64,000 nucleotides of DNA from Catenaria anguillulae PL171 (GCA_002102555.1 MCFL01000005.1:124001-188000), one strand, 5' to 3'; shown: positions 10,437 through 23,074, counted from the stretch's first letter. A program made the numbers and translations. Notes: generated from the sequence alone by a model not told the origin.

Positions 10437-10904
10437 GGCCATTGAGAGTCGGGTTTGATGCTTGTTGTCATGTTCTGATTGTTTGTGCTCTTCTTGTCCA
10501 CTTGTTTTCATTCTTCTCTCCATTCGTACTTGTAGTAGCCCTATTGATTCATTGTGAAATACAGACCATTTTCTTCAGTCCTTTACAATCGCATCATGCA
10601 TGAGCAATGGACCCTGCCTTGGTCAATCTCAACACGTAAACGGATCCGAATCAGACCAAAAATGTTGTATTTAAAACAATGACATTCTTTCCAATACCAG
10701 AAACTTTATATGTATGTACACAAACGGATCAACCGCCCAACATGATAAACTATGGGCTGTAGCGAAACGAGAAATCGTACGCGGGCACAAACAAACATAC
10801 ACACAAGAACGCCAAAATCCAAGAATCTGTCAGTGTTATCCACCGGGCTGCACTGACTAAGGCCCCAATTGTCCACACGGTGTTTCCTAACCGTTCGCCT
10901 TCAC
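10437..10904. other. 3' flanks of convergent IDH1 and HERP-like gene
   Basis: This is 468 bp between two convergent stop codons. It is AT-richer than its neighbours, with AAATACAG and TTTAAAACAAT stretches that could serve polyadenylation. I see no gene or repeat in it. Confidence 0.4.
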
Positions 10905-12698
10905 TTACCTCGCTGGCGCTGCTGCCCCGGCCTCCTGCTCCTCAAACGCATCCATGGCCCGTAAATGCTCGGCCGCCGTGGTGGCTGGATCCAACGGATG
11001 CGATCCGGGCACCATGGACACGAAAAACGACGCAATGACGGCGGCCGCGCCGGACCTTCGGACGCCGGGCGTTTCGGGTGCTTGCTGCCCTGCTTGTCCT
11101 TGCTCCTGTTCTCCTTGCTCAACAGGCACGGCCCGGGGTGCATCCGGCGCCGGGACAGCGGCCGCGGAACTGCTCACGAGCCAGGCGGCCGCGCGCCGCC
11201 ACATGCCCGCTACGTCCACAATGCCCGCGGATGCGAGCATGCCGAGGACCATGAGCATGTCGACATAGGGCTGCAGGGCCGGGGTGGCCGACCGGCCAAA
11301 CAGTTGCCGCACAAATGTCCATTTCATGATGGCCAAGATCACGTTGCGTGTCACGTGGCGCGCGTGCACGAGCGGGTCGAGGGGAGCCGCGTTGGGGCGG
11401 CCTGGGGCGGGTGGAGGTGGGGGTACAAGCGAGTGGGTGGCAAGGATAAACAGGCGGGCAAGGAGCGAGCGTTGCGGTTGGATATCTTGGGGTGCGTTTA
11501 CGGTTGGAGTAACGATGGGAGCGTCACCGGGAGCTGCGCGGTGGCGCAGCGTCGCCTCTTGGTTAGCAGTTGCGGGATGGGCTGAAGCGCTGGTGGAGGC
11601 GGCGATGTCGACAGCTTCGCGAGCAGCAAGGATGGCTTGGAGCTGCGTGGTATAGTATTGGCGGTAGTAGTCGTTATAATACTCGTGCCATTGAGCAATC
11701 ATCGGGTTTGTGTATGGTGACTCGACTGCAGTGGACTCTGCAGTGGAGACGGCGGATGGGACGGCAGTTTGGTTTGCAGAAGCGGTATCGAAAGTCGGTT
11801 GTGGTGGCGCCTGTGCAGCGGTTGGCTGCTGCCGTGGCGAAAGCGGAACTTCACCTGGGGAACGAGCTGCTGATGGAAGAAAGACGGCAGGGATGGACGC
11901 ATTTGTAGCTGGCCCGGCTGATGCAGCCAATGAGGATGCGCCCAAGGATGCCGGGGTCGACGTAAACCGTGGGCGAGGCAGCGCCGCCGACGTGCCAGCC
12001 GGCGCAACAGACGAAAAGGAAGCGGACGACGACGATGGAGCGCCTGTGGGCGATCCGCTAGCAGAACCACTGTTTGATAGCCAACTTGACGACGATGGTA
12101 CAGATGACGAAACGGCCACGTTCGAACCAGGTTGAGGTGCAAAAAGGACCGTGTTTGTCGCAAATGCGTCGGACAAGCGCGACGAAAACGACATGGATGA
12201 TGAAGACGCTGTGGACGATGACGATCGCAGCGAGCTCGAGGGTGTCGCGGGACGAATCAACGCATGCACAGTCAAGACAATTGGTTCATCTTGGTCAATT
12301 TCGGTCGTTGAAAACTCGGAAATGTCGGGGAGAAACCTTGCAAATGCCTCACCCAGTGGCTCATCGTCGGTGAGCACGCGGCCCGAGAAGACGAGAGAGA
12401 CGGAATCCGGGTTTGACGGGACCAGAGAGCGCGAACATGCTTGGTCGACGCGCGCAGCAATGGCGCGCTTGAGATGGGCGACGGTTGCATAAGGGTGCAC
12501 GCGATACATTGGCTTGCCGGTCGGAGACGCGAGTGGAGACAGAACTGAGAGTGAAGCTGCCAGATGGACCGAGCCGTTGGTGGCGGCTTGGGTCGGGCTG
12601 GAACTGGCATTGTCGACGATTATGGGCGACGAGAATGATGGCGACAAGACCCGGATGCAGAGGTTGGGCGCATTGGGATTGGCTGTAAGGGAGGCCAT
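10905..12698 (-). CDS. HERP/Usa1-like ubiquitin-like ER membrane protein (ERAD)
   Basis: This is a protein of 597 residues with no intron evident. An N-terminal ubiquitin-like domain spans about residues 60-135 (VHPYATVAHLKRAIAARV..., then VSLVFSGRVLTDDEPLGEAF). A long Ser/Ala/Pro-rich disordered stretch follows. A Tyr-rich block (WHEYYNDYYRQYYTTQLQA) resembles the QYY motif of HERPUD proteins. The C-terminal third has two or three hydrophobic segments (LMVLGMLASAGIVDVAGMW; AAAVIASFFVSMV). HERP and yeast Usa1 scaffold the Hrd1 ubiquitin ligase in ER-associated degradation, and the ubiquitin-like-plus-membrane layout fits that role. It is longer than animal HERP (about 390 residues) because of the disordered linker. 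The ATG at 12698 is preferred over an upstream in-frame ATG at 12755 because the Ala/Asn N-terminus precedes the folded domain directly. Confidence 0.72.
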   Translation of the reverse strand: MASLTANPNAPNLCIRVLSPSFSSPIIVDNASSSPTQAATNGSVHLAASLSVLSPLASPTGKPMYRVHPYATVAHLKRAIAARVDQACSRSLVPSNPDSVSLVFSGRVLTDDEPLGEAFARFLPDISEFSTTEIDQDEPIVLTVHALIRPATPSSSLRSSSSTASSSSMSFSSRLSDAFATNTVLFAPQPGSNVAVSSSVPSSSSWLSNSGSASGSPTGAPSSSSASFSSVAPAGTSAALPRPRFTSTPASLGASSLAASAGPATNASIPAVFLPSAARSPGEVPLSPRQQPTAAQAPPQPTFDTASANQTAVPSAVSTAESTAVESPYTNPMIAQWHEYYNDYYRQYYTTQLQAILAAREAVDIAASTSASAHPATANQEATLRHRAAPGDAPIVTPTVNAPQDIQPQRSLLARLFILATHSLVPPPPPAPGRPNAAPLDPLVHARHVTRNVILAIMKWTFVRQLFGRSATPALQPYVDMLMVLGMLASAGIVDVAGMWRRAAAWLVSSSAAAVPAPDAPRAVPVEQGEQEQGQAGQQAPETPGVRRSGAAAVIASFFVSMVPGSHPLDPATTAAEHLRAMDAFEEQEAGAAAPAR

Positions 12699-13111
12699 GA
12701 TTTGAACAGTGTTGGGGGTACAGCGTCGGTGTGGCTGAGCGTTGAGGACGGACAACTTGGACGAGAAAATGATATACGCTTGTCTGCGTCAAGTGCATCG
12801 AGTTGCTTATGCTTTTGCGTTGAGTGGGAGCAACATATAGTCGAGGATTGTACTATGTACACAATTTTGTATAGTTCCGGGTCATTCACTCCAAGTGCCA
12901 CGTGCCATGTCATGCCACGCTGTCACTCGACCTGGTCACGGGACTCAAACCATTCGCGTCACGTCACGTCAATGCGGACAAACGTCAACGGTGAGGGAAG
13001 AGAGGATCATCGCACGGCCAAAGCCGGTCAGCAGGAAAGCTGCCTTGTATTTCTACCCACGGTAACACATGCATTGCATTCATTCTAATGTCGTATCTGC
13101 CACATCCTCCA
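12699..13111. other. Intergenic: HERP-like promoter and receptor 3' flank
   Basis: This is 413 bp between two minus-strand genes. Nothing gene-like is visible; the half next to 12699 should hold the HERP-like promoter. Confidence 0.35.
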
Positions 13112-16100
13112 TCATTTTGGCATCGTATCTCCCAAGTCATCCGGCGACGATGCCGTCTTGATCACGCGCACAGGAGGATACATGGCCGACGACCCCATCG
13201 CTACACTTGGTCGTTTGGACCCCATGGACGGTCCTTGTGTACTGTTGGCCCCGTTAAATGACTTGAGCGTCAGCGGGGCGGTAGTCGAGGATGCTCCGAA
13301 TGTTGCCACTGCGCTGCCGCCGCCAACAACGGATTGCTTGCAGTACTTGCAGCGAATCATGGCTGAGCTCGCGCCGGATGACCCTTCGCTATTGCCGCTG
13401 CTGTTGGAAACGTTGGAGACAATCACCGTCTCAATCGTGGATTTCGATTTGCCAAAAAACACGGCCTGCATCTTGGGCACGAAAAACGTGAGTTGAACGG
13501 CCAAGGTTGTTAGCGACGTCAAGGTGGCCGCAATGATGAACTGCACGAGCGGCTGTTGCAGCAACAACACCACGGTTCCCACAATCAGGAGCGTCAGGGC
13601 AATCATGTACGTGACGATTGCAATGTAAAATCCTTCGTTGAACTCGACTTGAACAGCGCGGGTCTAAGGAGGCAAGAACACTCATCAGTGAAATTGGACT
13701 ATGAAGAATAACGTGAGCAACGAACCTTGTAAGCGAGATACAGCCCAAACAGCGTCAATGCAACAACCGGCATGGAGCACAGGACTACCCAGTTTGCATT
13801 CATGGCGCTCAAAATCCACACCGTTCCCGCAATGCTGACCGAAAGTGTCGGCGTAGAGTCAAACACAAACCACAAGCCGCTCAGTAGCATTTGCGTAGCA
13901 AAAACGAGAGCGACAAAGACGTAATACTTGACCATCTTCCGAGTCATGATCTTGCGTGCCTTGAAGATGGAATGCACAATGTAAATTTTCGCCACAAGGG
14001 CTGAAAACATGAGCGAGTATCCGCCACCCAGCAGGAATGCCGTCTGCATGATGGCACTGCGCTGTCCTGAATCCCACATGCTGCCGATCAGGCCAACATG
14101 CGCCAGGAGCGCACCAAAGATGATGACAAGGCAAAATGGTGGGTTTGCAGCCTTGATCGCACGGTGTGCTCGGAACTTGACGACGAAAACAAGCAGCGAG
14201 ATTGCGGCTACAATACCGACAATGTTGATGACGGCAATTGGCCATTTGGCTCCCGCGTCAATCTGCCCCAGGGGCGGCGGTGGCGGATCCGGGTTGGCAA
14301 AGGAAACAAGAAGGCCACTTCCCGCACGTGTCGCGATTCCGCTCACAGCAATGACAGCTGTGAAAGGCGGTGGGTTGCATCGTTTCCAAACGCTTGCACC
14401 TACTCGATACTCGCAAGCTCCAGGTGTCGCGGATTGATTAAAAGCAACAAGCGCGTGCGAATGCAATCCACCAGGAAGAGGCCCGTATGCGGCATTATCC
14501 CACCGCATCTCATCCAAGCGCCAAACCCACGTCGAATTGAGAACACCTTCAGCCGAAAGCCCTCCCGTAAAGAGGACACGCCTATCGTCAACCGAAACAG
14601 CAGCCATACGCTCAGCCGCAGGCGGCGGACCAGACACGAGTGTGCTTGGCCGTTCTAGGCGCCAAGTATCGGTTGGAATGTCGTAAAGGTACAGGTTGTT
14701 GGTGTACTCAGAGGACGCCAATACACCTCCATACAAGGCGAGAACTGTGGAATTGACTGCCACTAGGGTTGCATGCTGGAGTGCCGGGGGAGGAGATGAC
14801 ACTCGCCCCGAATTGGAGTTTGCTGACAGTTGGGTCCATTTCTGTGTAGCAAAATCGAGTCGCCAGAAATCATTTTGAACGACCGCTGTGCCGGTAATTC
14901 CCCCGAAAATGTACAACGCCCGACCAACGGCTACGCGGGCCATATTTGTACGTGCAGCGGGTTGTGCATCGGTTGACGCAAACACGACTTGAATCCATTG
15001 CATCGAGTCCATCGAATAGGTCCAGACGTCTCGCAGGACAGACGCTGACAATGTGTTGCTTCCTCCCGTGCTCAAAGAACTTGGCGGTTCGGTTTGACCA
15101 CCAAACATAAAGATGCGGTTCGTCTCGTTATCAAATCCCATGGCATGAAACATTCGCCCAAGCGGCCGCGAGGAGGACGTGTCGGGGACTCGGGACCAAG
15201 AGTAACGATCGAAATCAAGGATCATGACATGCTGTGGAAACTCTCCGAGTTGGTTTTGGCCACCCCATGCCAAAATGCGGTTGTTTCCAATCGGGGCAGC
15301 GGCAAGGCCTTGAACATTGGGAGGCGCAGAAAGCCGCTGACCAAACGGAGGCAAGTCATACCAGGTCTTGTTGGCGGGTGCCGCGAGCGGCTGAAGGTCA
15401 CCAGTACTGGAGAACACACCCGTGGATATGGTTCGCCTTTGCAAGGACGAGCGGATCAGATTGACAATGCTTGCACGGGAAGCATAGGTCGTCGTCCCAC
15501 AAGTATCTGCCCCATTTTGCCGCAGGGAAACAGTGACGAGAGCACTGAAGTTCTTTTGCGGAGTGGAAACGAGATCAGCCAATCCAACCCCACCCAAAGA
15601 CACGTCGAGGTTGAGATTGAATCCTCCACGCTCGCCTCGCTTGATGTTATCAATGGCAATCCTGACGGCTGTATCGGCACGTTTCATGGCTGAGGATAAC
15701 AGCCGGTCCACTTCGCTGCGGTTGCGAAAGGTGGTTTGTGATTCGTCCGAATCGACCCCAATGGCCCATGCTCCTTGTCCAGCCGCGTGCAAGATGGTTC
15801 CACTGCCCAGGCCGCCGGCTGCTCCAAAAACAACATCAACGCCTGCTGCAAGCATGGGAGTCACGGTTTGGACCCCCAATGTGACATTACTGAAGCTTGG
15901 GACAAACTCGGCAAACGTTTCGCAGGTTGGACACACGGCAACAAGACCCGAATGGTAGCCGTTTACGAAGCGCTTGACTGGGGGCGAGGGGGTCCCCGCG
16001 ATGACCGCGACTCGACGAGACGTGGTGAAGATGCCTGCCAGCACTCCAGCAAGAAATCCCGACTGATCTTCGGCAAAGACAATGCCGATTGTGTTTTTGC

Positions 16101-16651
16101 TCGAGTTTGGCACGACTGTAGCGTCAATGACGACGAAGGACTTTGTCGGGTATTTGGGACTCAATGCCGTTACAGGTCCTGCAGCGGAAAAGAAACCGCC
16201 TATGTATACATCGTCGTCGGCTGAACCAAAACGTGTGAAAATATGTAGCTCGGAAAAGGCGAGTGAAGCAAGAAAATGGATGTACTGGTTCCAATGACTG
16301 AATCCCACGCAGCGATAGCATTTGAAGCGTTGGCAAATGGCAAGATAATGGTGTTCTGGCAGCGAACCAATCCTTGGGCTTCTAGTTCTGTACAGCCGCG
16401 CCAGGCCAGTCCTGCAAACGGACTAACATTGGCTGTGAAGAAAGTGCAAACATGATGAGTGCATCGAGAATGGGACCTCAGTGATCAAAGACAATCAAGA
16501 ATGTGGATAACGGACGGTCTGCGTTAGTGATGACGTTGACCTTGAGCTGTTGCCCATGGGATTCTATGGCAACGTTGAGGCAAACGAGAGCGGCAAGGGC
16601 AGCAGCAACAACCGCCCGCCTGATCAACGGTTTGGCACGGCCCTGAATCAT
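13112..16651 (-). CDS. Class C (GABA-B-like) receptor with BMP-type ligand domain and Kelch repeats
   Basis: Exons are 16516-16651, 16286-16432, 13726-16220 and 13112-13663, giving about 1109 residues. Introns are GTCCGT...CAG, GTACAT...CAG and GTTCGT...TAG, and all joins are in frame. After a signal peptide (RRAVVAAALAALVCLNVA) comes a periplasmic-binding-protein fold of the bacterial Med/BMP type, about residues 36-330 (WDSVIGTTDDDVYIGGFF, SFVVIDATVVPNSSKNTIGI, FLAGVLAG, GVDVVFGAAGG, AIGVDSD). Kelch repeats follow at about residues 390-665 (RILAWGGQN, RIFMFGGQT, ALYIFGGIT, LALYGGV, RVLFTGGLS). Seven membrane spans follow at about 725-1010 (GALLAHVGLIGSMW, MVKYYVFVALVF, NANWVVLCSM) with the class C hallmark FNEGFYIA before the last span. 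A Ser/Gly-rich cytosolic tail ends the protein. It is probably a plasma-membrane sensor for a small ligand coupled to a G protein; the ligand is unknown. Confidence 0.85.
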
Positions 16652-17234
16652 GTCGCTTGCCTCACTTGGCGAAGTCTGGTTCTAAACGCACAAAAACCTG
16701 TCAATTGCCGCAAGTGTTAGGTTGATGGTGGCTGCCACTTTGGTGATACTTTCTTTCCTGATGCGAATCGAGCACATGGCCGTAGACGAACAGGGAAACT
16801 GCAAGCAATTTGCTTTCAGATGCATGCACATGTTTAACTGCGGACATTTCCCTGCTGGAACGGGGGTCCAACACTGCGACCGTCCAAGGGTGCTCGCGCA
16901 CGTGTTCCACGGCAATTCGCTTGTCAGCTGCAGACCTCTTGGCCCAAGAGACGACGAGGAACAGGTCCGAATCCACACTCACTGGACGACAGGAGCTAAA
17001 GTGCAAACCTCTGTCCACCGACCGAAACGTTCCCCCACAGGTGAAATGCGACAAAGTCGAACCAGGATTTCAGCGTGCATAAAAGTTCTGCATTCCAAGT
17101 CGTGCAAAAACAGTAAACAGTGAAAATGGGGACTATGACACAATTGAAAGCGATGAAGTATGTACAACAAACAGAGTGCTCGACCAGCCGGGCATACTGC
17201 CTTGGCCTACCCTGTCTGCATCAACAGAAAGTCC
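16652..17234. other. Intergenic: receptor upstream region and NTE1 3' flank
   Basis: This is 583 bp without a supported gene. Short open frames on both strands lack any family feature. The part near 16652 must contain the receptor promoter. Confidence 0.35.
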
Positions 17235-20200
17235 CTAAATGGAGTTTCGCCTTGCCCTCGTTACCACCCCGCCGCTCGGCCCCGCATTCTTGTTGACAAA
17301 CAATTGGAGCACGCCCGACTTTTCCCATTCCCGGACAATCTGCTTGCCATACTCGTACCCAACACGGTAAATCTGCTCAAAGTTGCCAAACTCGAAGCTT
17401 CCATAATGCGCAACGGGCGGGCGAAGATAAAAGCAGCCCGGCAATTGCTTAGCTTCTTCAAGTTGGCGGATGCACGAGACATAGGCGAGCTTGGATTGGA
17501 TGTCGGCAAGCGTCGGGATGGCCTTGCCTTTGCGGAATGGGTTCCAGCGGTTGAGCATGACGGCAAAACCCGAGAGACTGTCGTCAATGTGAACCTTGGA
17601 CGTGTCGTCGTCGGAGGCAACTGTTCAAACCAACTCTGATTGTCAGCCGTGACCTGTAATCGGTCGAAACAAAACCACGGAGCGTACCGTCCACCATGAT
17701 GACCAAGTCGGCGCCCAAACCCTTCATGATGTCACCGGGCAGGTTGTTGAGATACCCACCATCAACAAGCAGAATGCCATTGTCCGACAGCGGCGGCAGG
17801 AACCCCGACAATGACATGGACGCGCGCACGTATCGCCACAGGTATCCCGTTTGGTGTACCTCCATGCGTGAGTCGACAATGTTGGTCGTAATGGCAAAGT
17901 AGCTGAGCCAAAGGTCTTCGATCTGGATGTCGCCAAATGCTTTCCACACGCCGCGGTTGCTACACGTGGTTCATGAACCGTCAGCAAATCGGCCCAGATA
18001 GCCGACGTTGGAGTTTGTGAGATGAGAAACCAAACATACAATTGGTGCCCAGTCAAGTACGACGTGACCGGATACGTCAAATCCAAAACGGTTCGCCACA
18101 CCGAGGCCATCCTCCCCGAAAACGCTTTGAGCCGGCCCAGCACACTGACATGGTCCACATCCCTCGCATACAGCCCGCCTACCATGGACCCAATCGACGT
18201 CCCGCCGACCATGTCAATCGGCACGCCCGCTTCTTCCAGCGCGCGAATGACGCCCAAGTGAGAAATGCCTCGTGCGCCACCTCCACCAAGCACTAGCCCA
18301 ATGGACCGACCGCACAGCCTCCGCGCCAAGCGCGCGAAATCCGACCGCGGGCCAATAATGCCACCCAAGTGATGCGCATCGCCCGAATGAGCGCCGTGCC
18401 GGCCACGACGTAGCTTGATGAGCAGCGGCGTCGTGTACTGCGAATAGTAGTGCCTAAGTGTGCCCTTCAGATGATCCAGCGCACCAGACAGGGTCAGGTC
18501 CTCGACCATAGGCCCGCCACCATAAGTGCCCTTGCGCGTTCGAGACGGGACAAGCTTGGCGCTGCTCGTCATGGACCGGTTGGGTCCAGGCTTGGTTGAA
18601 GACATGGAAGAGGACCACGAGGACGCAGAGGCAGCCTCACCGCCGAGCATGGCCGTCGATGACAAGTCCATGGGCATGGCGACATGATGGTGCCCGTGGA
18701 TCCACAGCCGGTTGCTCAACCACTTGCGGGTCAATCCATGTTCACACGAACGTGTAGGGTGCAACAACACAAGTTCCTTGCGTGCCGTCGTCTTGACGCC
18801 CAACATGTAGCGCTCGTACTCACCAACAACGGGATCCTGGTTTGCGACCGCAACAAGCAAAATACAGTCGGCCTGCCGGATGCACCGCTGCGTCCATGGA
18901 CTCGTGACACCTCCGTCGGCGACATAGAGCACAATCCGATGACGCGTCTCCTGCTCCGCCAACCACGACATGAGCTTGAGCTTGCCCATCCTCGTAAATG
19001 CGTGCTTGCCAAGGACCGACAAGACGGATGCCTGCGTGAGCAACAAGGCCGACTCGCCAAGCGTGTGTACGAGCGCGGCGTGCAGCTTGTCGGCAAACTC
19101 GACCACAGGGACAGCGGCATGTACAGGCAGCACCGCCACGGTCCGCAGGTTTGCATTGTTCTTGCCCAAATCGGCCGCACTTGCCCCACCTGCGCTTCCG
19201 TTCCCGCCACCCATTGGCAAACCAGGCACACGTGCCGCCACGCCAGCTCCTAGGGTCTGCTTCTGCGACCGACCCGCAATGATCCTCGCCATGGCCAATG
19301 TGATCTCGGGATGGCGCAACGCGAGCGCCTCAAACAAGGTGTGTGGCATTTGAGCTAGCTCCGTATCGCGAATCGCGTGCGTCGTGTGCGGCCTTGGCGT
19401 GCCCATGAGCACGTCTTGCTCGCCAACCGATTCGCCTTGGCCGTGCTCCGAAACCACATCAAAGGTGCCATTGGCTTGTTCTTGAATGGCACGGAGGCGG
19501 CCGTTTAGGACCATGTAGATGGAGTCGGACGGATCTTTTTGCCGGTACAGAACATGGCCGGCGTTTACCTGCATCCATTCAAGCGCGAAATCGATGCTGT
19601 CGAGCACGAACGCAACAGTGAGATACATGCCCATAGGTAAATGATAACGGAAACACACGTACTGCAGGACGAGAGGACTCAGCACACTCACCAACCGATG
19701 CGCCAACGTCAAGATCACTGCTGGTTGTCGATCCACCAAACGATCAATAGCATGCTTGGGCATGAATCCCACACACAGGTCTGTCCTGGCTTCGAGTTTC
19801 AAAAACGACGCATGTCCCGTCAATGCAGGCATGTAGCCGGCCAATCCACCGGGACGCACAAAGTACTGATGCGCAGGTGCAGGGGCTCTTGTCGACGACG
19901 GCATGGCCGCGATGGGCTCCTGCCCGTGCATGTGTGGGGAATGTTGGTGCTGCTGCTGCTGTTGATGTTGTTGTTGTTGTTGTTGTTGCGCCGCAGCCAG
20001 CATCGGGCCAGGCGCGCCGCCCCTAGCGCTTGCACCTGCTCCGCCTGCAGTGGCGTTGGCAGGCGGCGTCGAAATCGCCAGCAGGCCATCAATCACGTAA
20101 AACAACCCATCCACAGGCTGACCTGGCTTGACGAGCGGCGTGCCTTTGCGATAAAAGCGGATTTCAACATCGTTGGTATCCACCTCGGACACTGCAGACG

Positions 20201-23074
20201 TGGCAGATGCCGATGACGAAATGCTTGGGTGGGAGCCAACGGGACTCGCACCATACGATGACGCCATACTCATGAGCGGCCATCCCGACGTGGCTCGCGA
20301 CCTGAGTGCCGGTGACATTGCCGATGTTGGCGGAATGGCATGCGGAACGTGCGCAGAAATGCTTGCTGTTCCGCTCTCATCCAGCTCCGCACACAACACG
20401 GCAGCGGCCGCATCCCTCAACCCAATCGCGTGCAAGATGCTTGCAAACACGGACCTGCGCAGATGCAGCTCCTCGTCCGGATCGTCAAATGCTCGCGTGT
20501 CCCCACCCATGTTGACGGCGCCCACGCCACCCGCAGTTGAGATATGCCCATGGCCGCTCTCTGTCGATGAAGCTATCAGCCCGCTGCTCGCCAAAGGTGA
20601 ACCGCTGCCACTGATCTTGGCCATGACCGACATGCGACTGACGCCCGTCGGAATCCCTGTCAACGCGCGTGTCTTGCGCACCAATGGCGTGGTTGCTGCC
20701 GCAACCGCGGCCGCACGTGCAGCAGCTGAGGACGATGATGGGGCCGATGAGGCGAATGACGGACCCGCGATCACCGCCAGCGAAGCCGTGGGGGTGCCTG
20801 GCGGTCCCGTGTTTGGCGCCGACGAGGAAGACGCCATCTGGTCAGAGATGATTGGCAGGTCTGCAACACTTGCGCGGCGAGACGCCGCGGCGCCACCTCC
20901 GACAATGCCAAGCCCTAATGCCCCGGCGCCGGCGGGCGTCGGCAGTCCAGGCTCCTTTCCGCCACCTACCCCACCGCCTTGCTCGCCGCCGCCGTCTGCG
21001 CCACCGGTCCCACTTCGGACATGCCCACGGTACACGGAATGCCCCATGTGAAACCTTCTCCTCAACCGCTCAAGCCCGCCCGGCCGAAACCCGTCTGCGC
21101 CAGCGCCCGCTGCCCCACCTCCCAAGCCGCCCGCCGCCGTCGCATATTCGTGCAACTGCTGATCAATTGCCAACACGGCCGCGGGCATGCCCAAATACTG
21201 CGCGAGCGCCGCACATGTGACGCGCTGGAACCGCGTCAGGATCACTTGCGCAATGTGTGCTGCGGCGTGCGGGTACTTGTCGAGCAGCTTGAGAAAGGCT
21301 TCGGCAGGCAGGACAAGCAGGGTCGTGTCGCGCGACGCGCGCGCTGTCATGCCCGTGTCGAGGATCGACGGCAACGACGGGTCTGAAGGGGACGGGTGCG
21401 TCGGTAGGCGAGAGTGTGTGGAGCGCGCGTGCGAGTGGAACGAGCCGTTCGGAATGGATGATGATGACGAGGATAAGTGCGGCGGCGTGGCACCGAACGT
21501 CGAGTGGAATGAGGCAGAGGGATCGGCCGTCGATTGGCGCGAGCCAAGTGTGGGTCGATGGGCAGTGGAGGGGCGGCTGCCTCTTGACGGGCGCGGGCTG
21601 CCTGTGGCATTGTCAATGTGCGGAAACACGTGGCCATTGTCGCCCGATGAGCCAGACGCCGAAGATGGCGGTGACGAGTTGTTGTCTGGGACCACCATGT
21701 CACCACTGCCAGCGTGGACGAGGTCAAATGTCGGATCAGAGGATTCGGTCATGACGGAATCTTCAGCCGAGTGGGCGTGTGGGGTTGGAGGCGGGTAATA
21801 CGTGTGTGCAAGGGGATGCGGTCTCGAGGTGGCGTCGTGTGTCAGTGGCGAGTTTTCGACCGTGGTCGATCTGGATCGGTACATGGCTGGCTCTTGGTGC
21901 TGTGGGTGTTGGTGATGGCCCCCGGCGGCTGAAAATGAGGAGGATGAGGGCCATGGCGATGCGTCATCCGCTTGAGGTGGAAGGGGTGCGGCAACGACCT
22001 CGGGCTGCACATCATTTCCCAGTGTATGCGAAAACAGGGACAAAATGGAAAACAAACTCGACACGGTCCCGCCCGCATGGACCTCGTTGAGCAATGTGTG
22101 GCCCGGTAAAGGCTCGTCCGGGTCGAGCGGCGGCGCATACATGGATGACGACATGGGCGTTCCGATGCCACCACCAGGTGGTGCAAGGTGAGGTGGGTAG
22201 GATGCAGCCGAATTGGCCGATGCGCCCATCGAGTTGGTAAAGATGCATGAATCGAGTGGGTGGTGCGACGAGTGGTCCGTGCCTGAATTGCGCACGTATA
22301 CTTGGACACATCCGTCGACGACAATGTAAAAGTTGTTTTCTCCCGGGGAGTCGGCTGTGAAGAGCATGTCGCCAGCTGGTAGTTTACGAGTCTGCAATGT
22401 GACAAATGGCCATGGTGAGCGACACACAAGAGCAGGCATCACTGAAAAGCATCCACAATGCGTCGTACCTGCAACCGCCTGGCCAACTCGTGAAACACGG
22501 GCGGCTCCATGAACCCAAACACGCGAATCGACTGCAAGAATGACCCCAAGAAATCCTCGGCGTAATTAAACCCGCTGGGTCCCCTCGTACCGGGTCCCTG
22601 ATGATGGTCGTCTGCAACACCCGTCGCGTCCGGATGCAAGTCATAGCTGGCGCCCTGCGCCTTAAGCGGCGGTGCCGGTTGTGGCAAACGAGAGTATTTC
22701 GTGAGGTACACCCGATGTACAATTGCGTAGGTGAGCGCGGATCCGAGAATGAGCATGAGGACGACGCCACGGTAATCAAAAGTCAGGACGAGCGACCAGG
22801 AGAGGGCGCGCGACACGAGTGCAAGGGCGGTGGCCGGGACAGTCACGAGGAGAAACGAAACAACGTGGCCGACGACCGAGGATACGAGCGATTCGGCGGC
22901 GGCAATCGGATCAAAGTCCATGGTTGGAGCTTGGGCGGCAGCGGTTGTGTGAGCAGCGGTTGCGGCAGATTCCAAAAGGAATGCATCCGAGGAATCAAGG
23001 CTTGACGCCGCAGCACTTACAGTGTGAGCCAGCGCTAGACTCAAGAACGTCGATATGCTTGTCGTCCGACCCAT
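17235..23074 (-). CDS. NTE1: Lysophospholipase NTE1 (neuropathy target esterase homologue)
   Basis: Exons are 22469-23074, 19663-22391, 18040-19596, 17688-17959 and 17235-17620, giving about 1849 residues with every join in frame. The enzyme is an ER-membrane serine esterase that deacylates lysophosphatidylcholine and phosphatidylcholine. An N-terminal signal or anchor and a second span ([22 protein letters not shown]) come first. Cyclic-nucleotide-binding-like domains follow ([60 protein letters not shown]). The patatin domain carries the oxyanion motif [12 protein letters not shown], the nucleophile GTSIG and the catalytic Asp in DGGYLNNLP; the tail LNRWNPF...[12 protein letters not shown] is typical. 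Long Ser/His/Gly-rich inserts separate the regulatory domains, including a polyglutamine-type stretch coded near 19950-19990. All key catalytic residues are present. Confidence 0.95.
19945..19992. repeat. CTG/TTG (polyglutamine-coding) trinucleotide repeat inside NTE1
   Basis: The plus strand reads as runs of CTG then TTG with one GATG interruption. On the coding strand this is CAA/CAG and gives a Gln-His stretch in the NTE1 linker. It lies in a low-complexity region between regulatory domains, so length changes should be tolerated. Confidence 0.7.

Noticed and set aside
9564-10523. Open minus-strand frame of 319 codons opposite IDH1
   Set aside because: Antisense shadow of a highly conserved enzyme; the His/Val-rich product has no domain.
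19945-19992. Possible CRISPR-like short repeat
   Set aside because: It is a simple CTG/TTG trinucleotide run inside a coding region, without spacers, in a eukaryote.
20173-21051. Open plus-strand frame of 292 codons
   Set aside because: It lies wholly antisense to the NTE1 linker, whose GC-rich biased codons keep the opposite strand open; no motif is seen.
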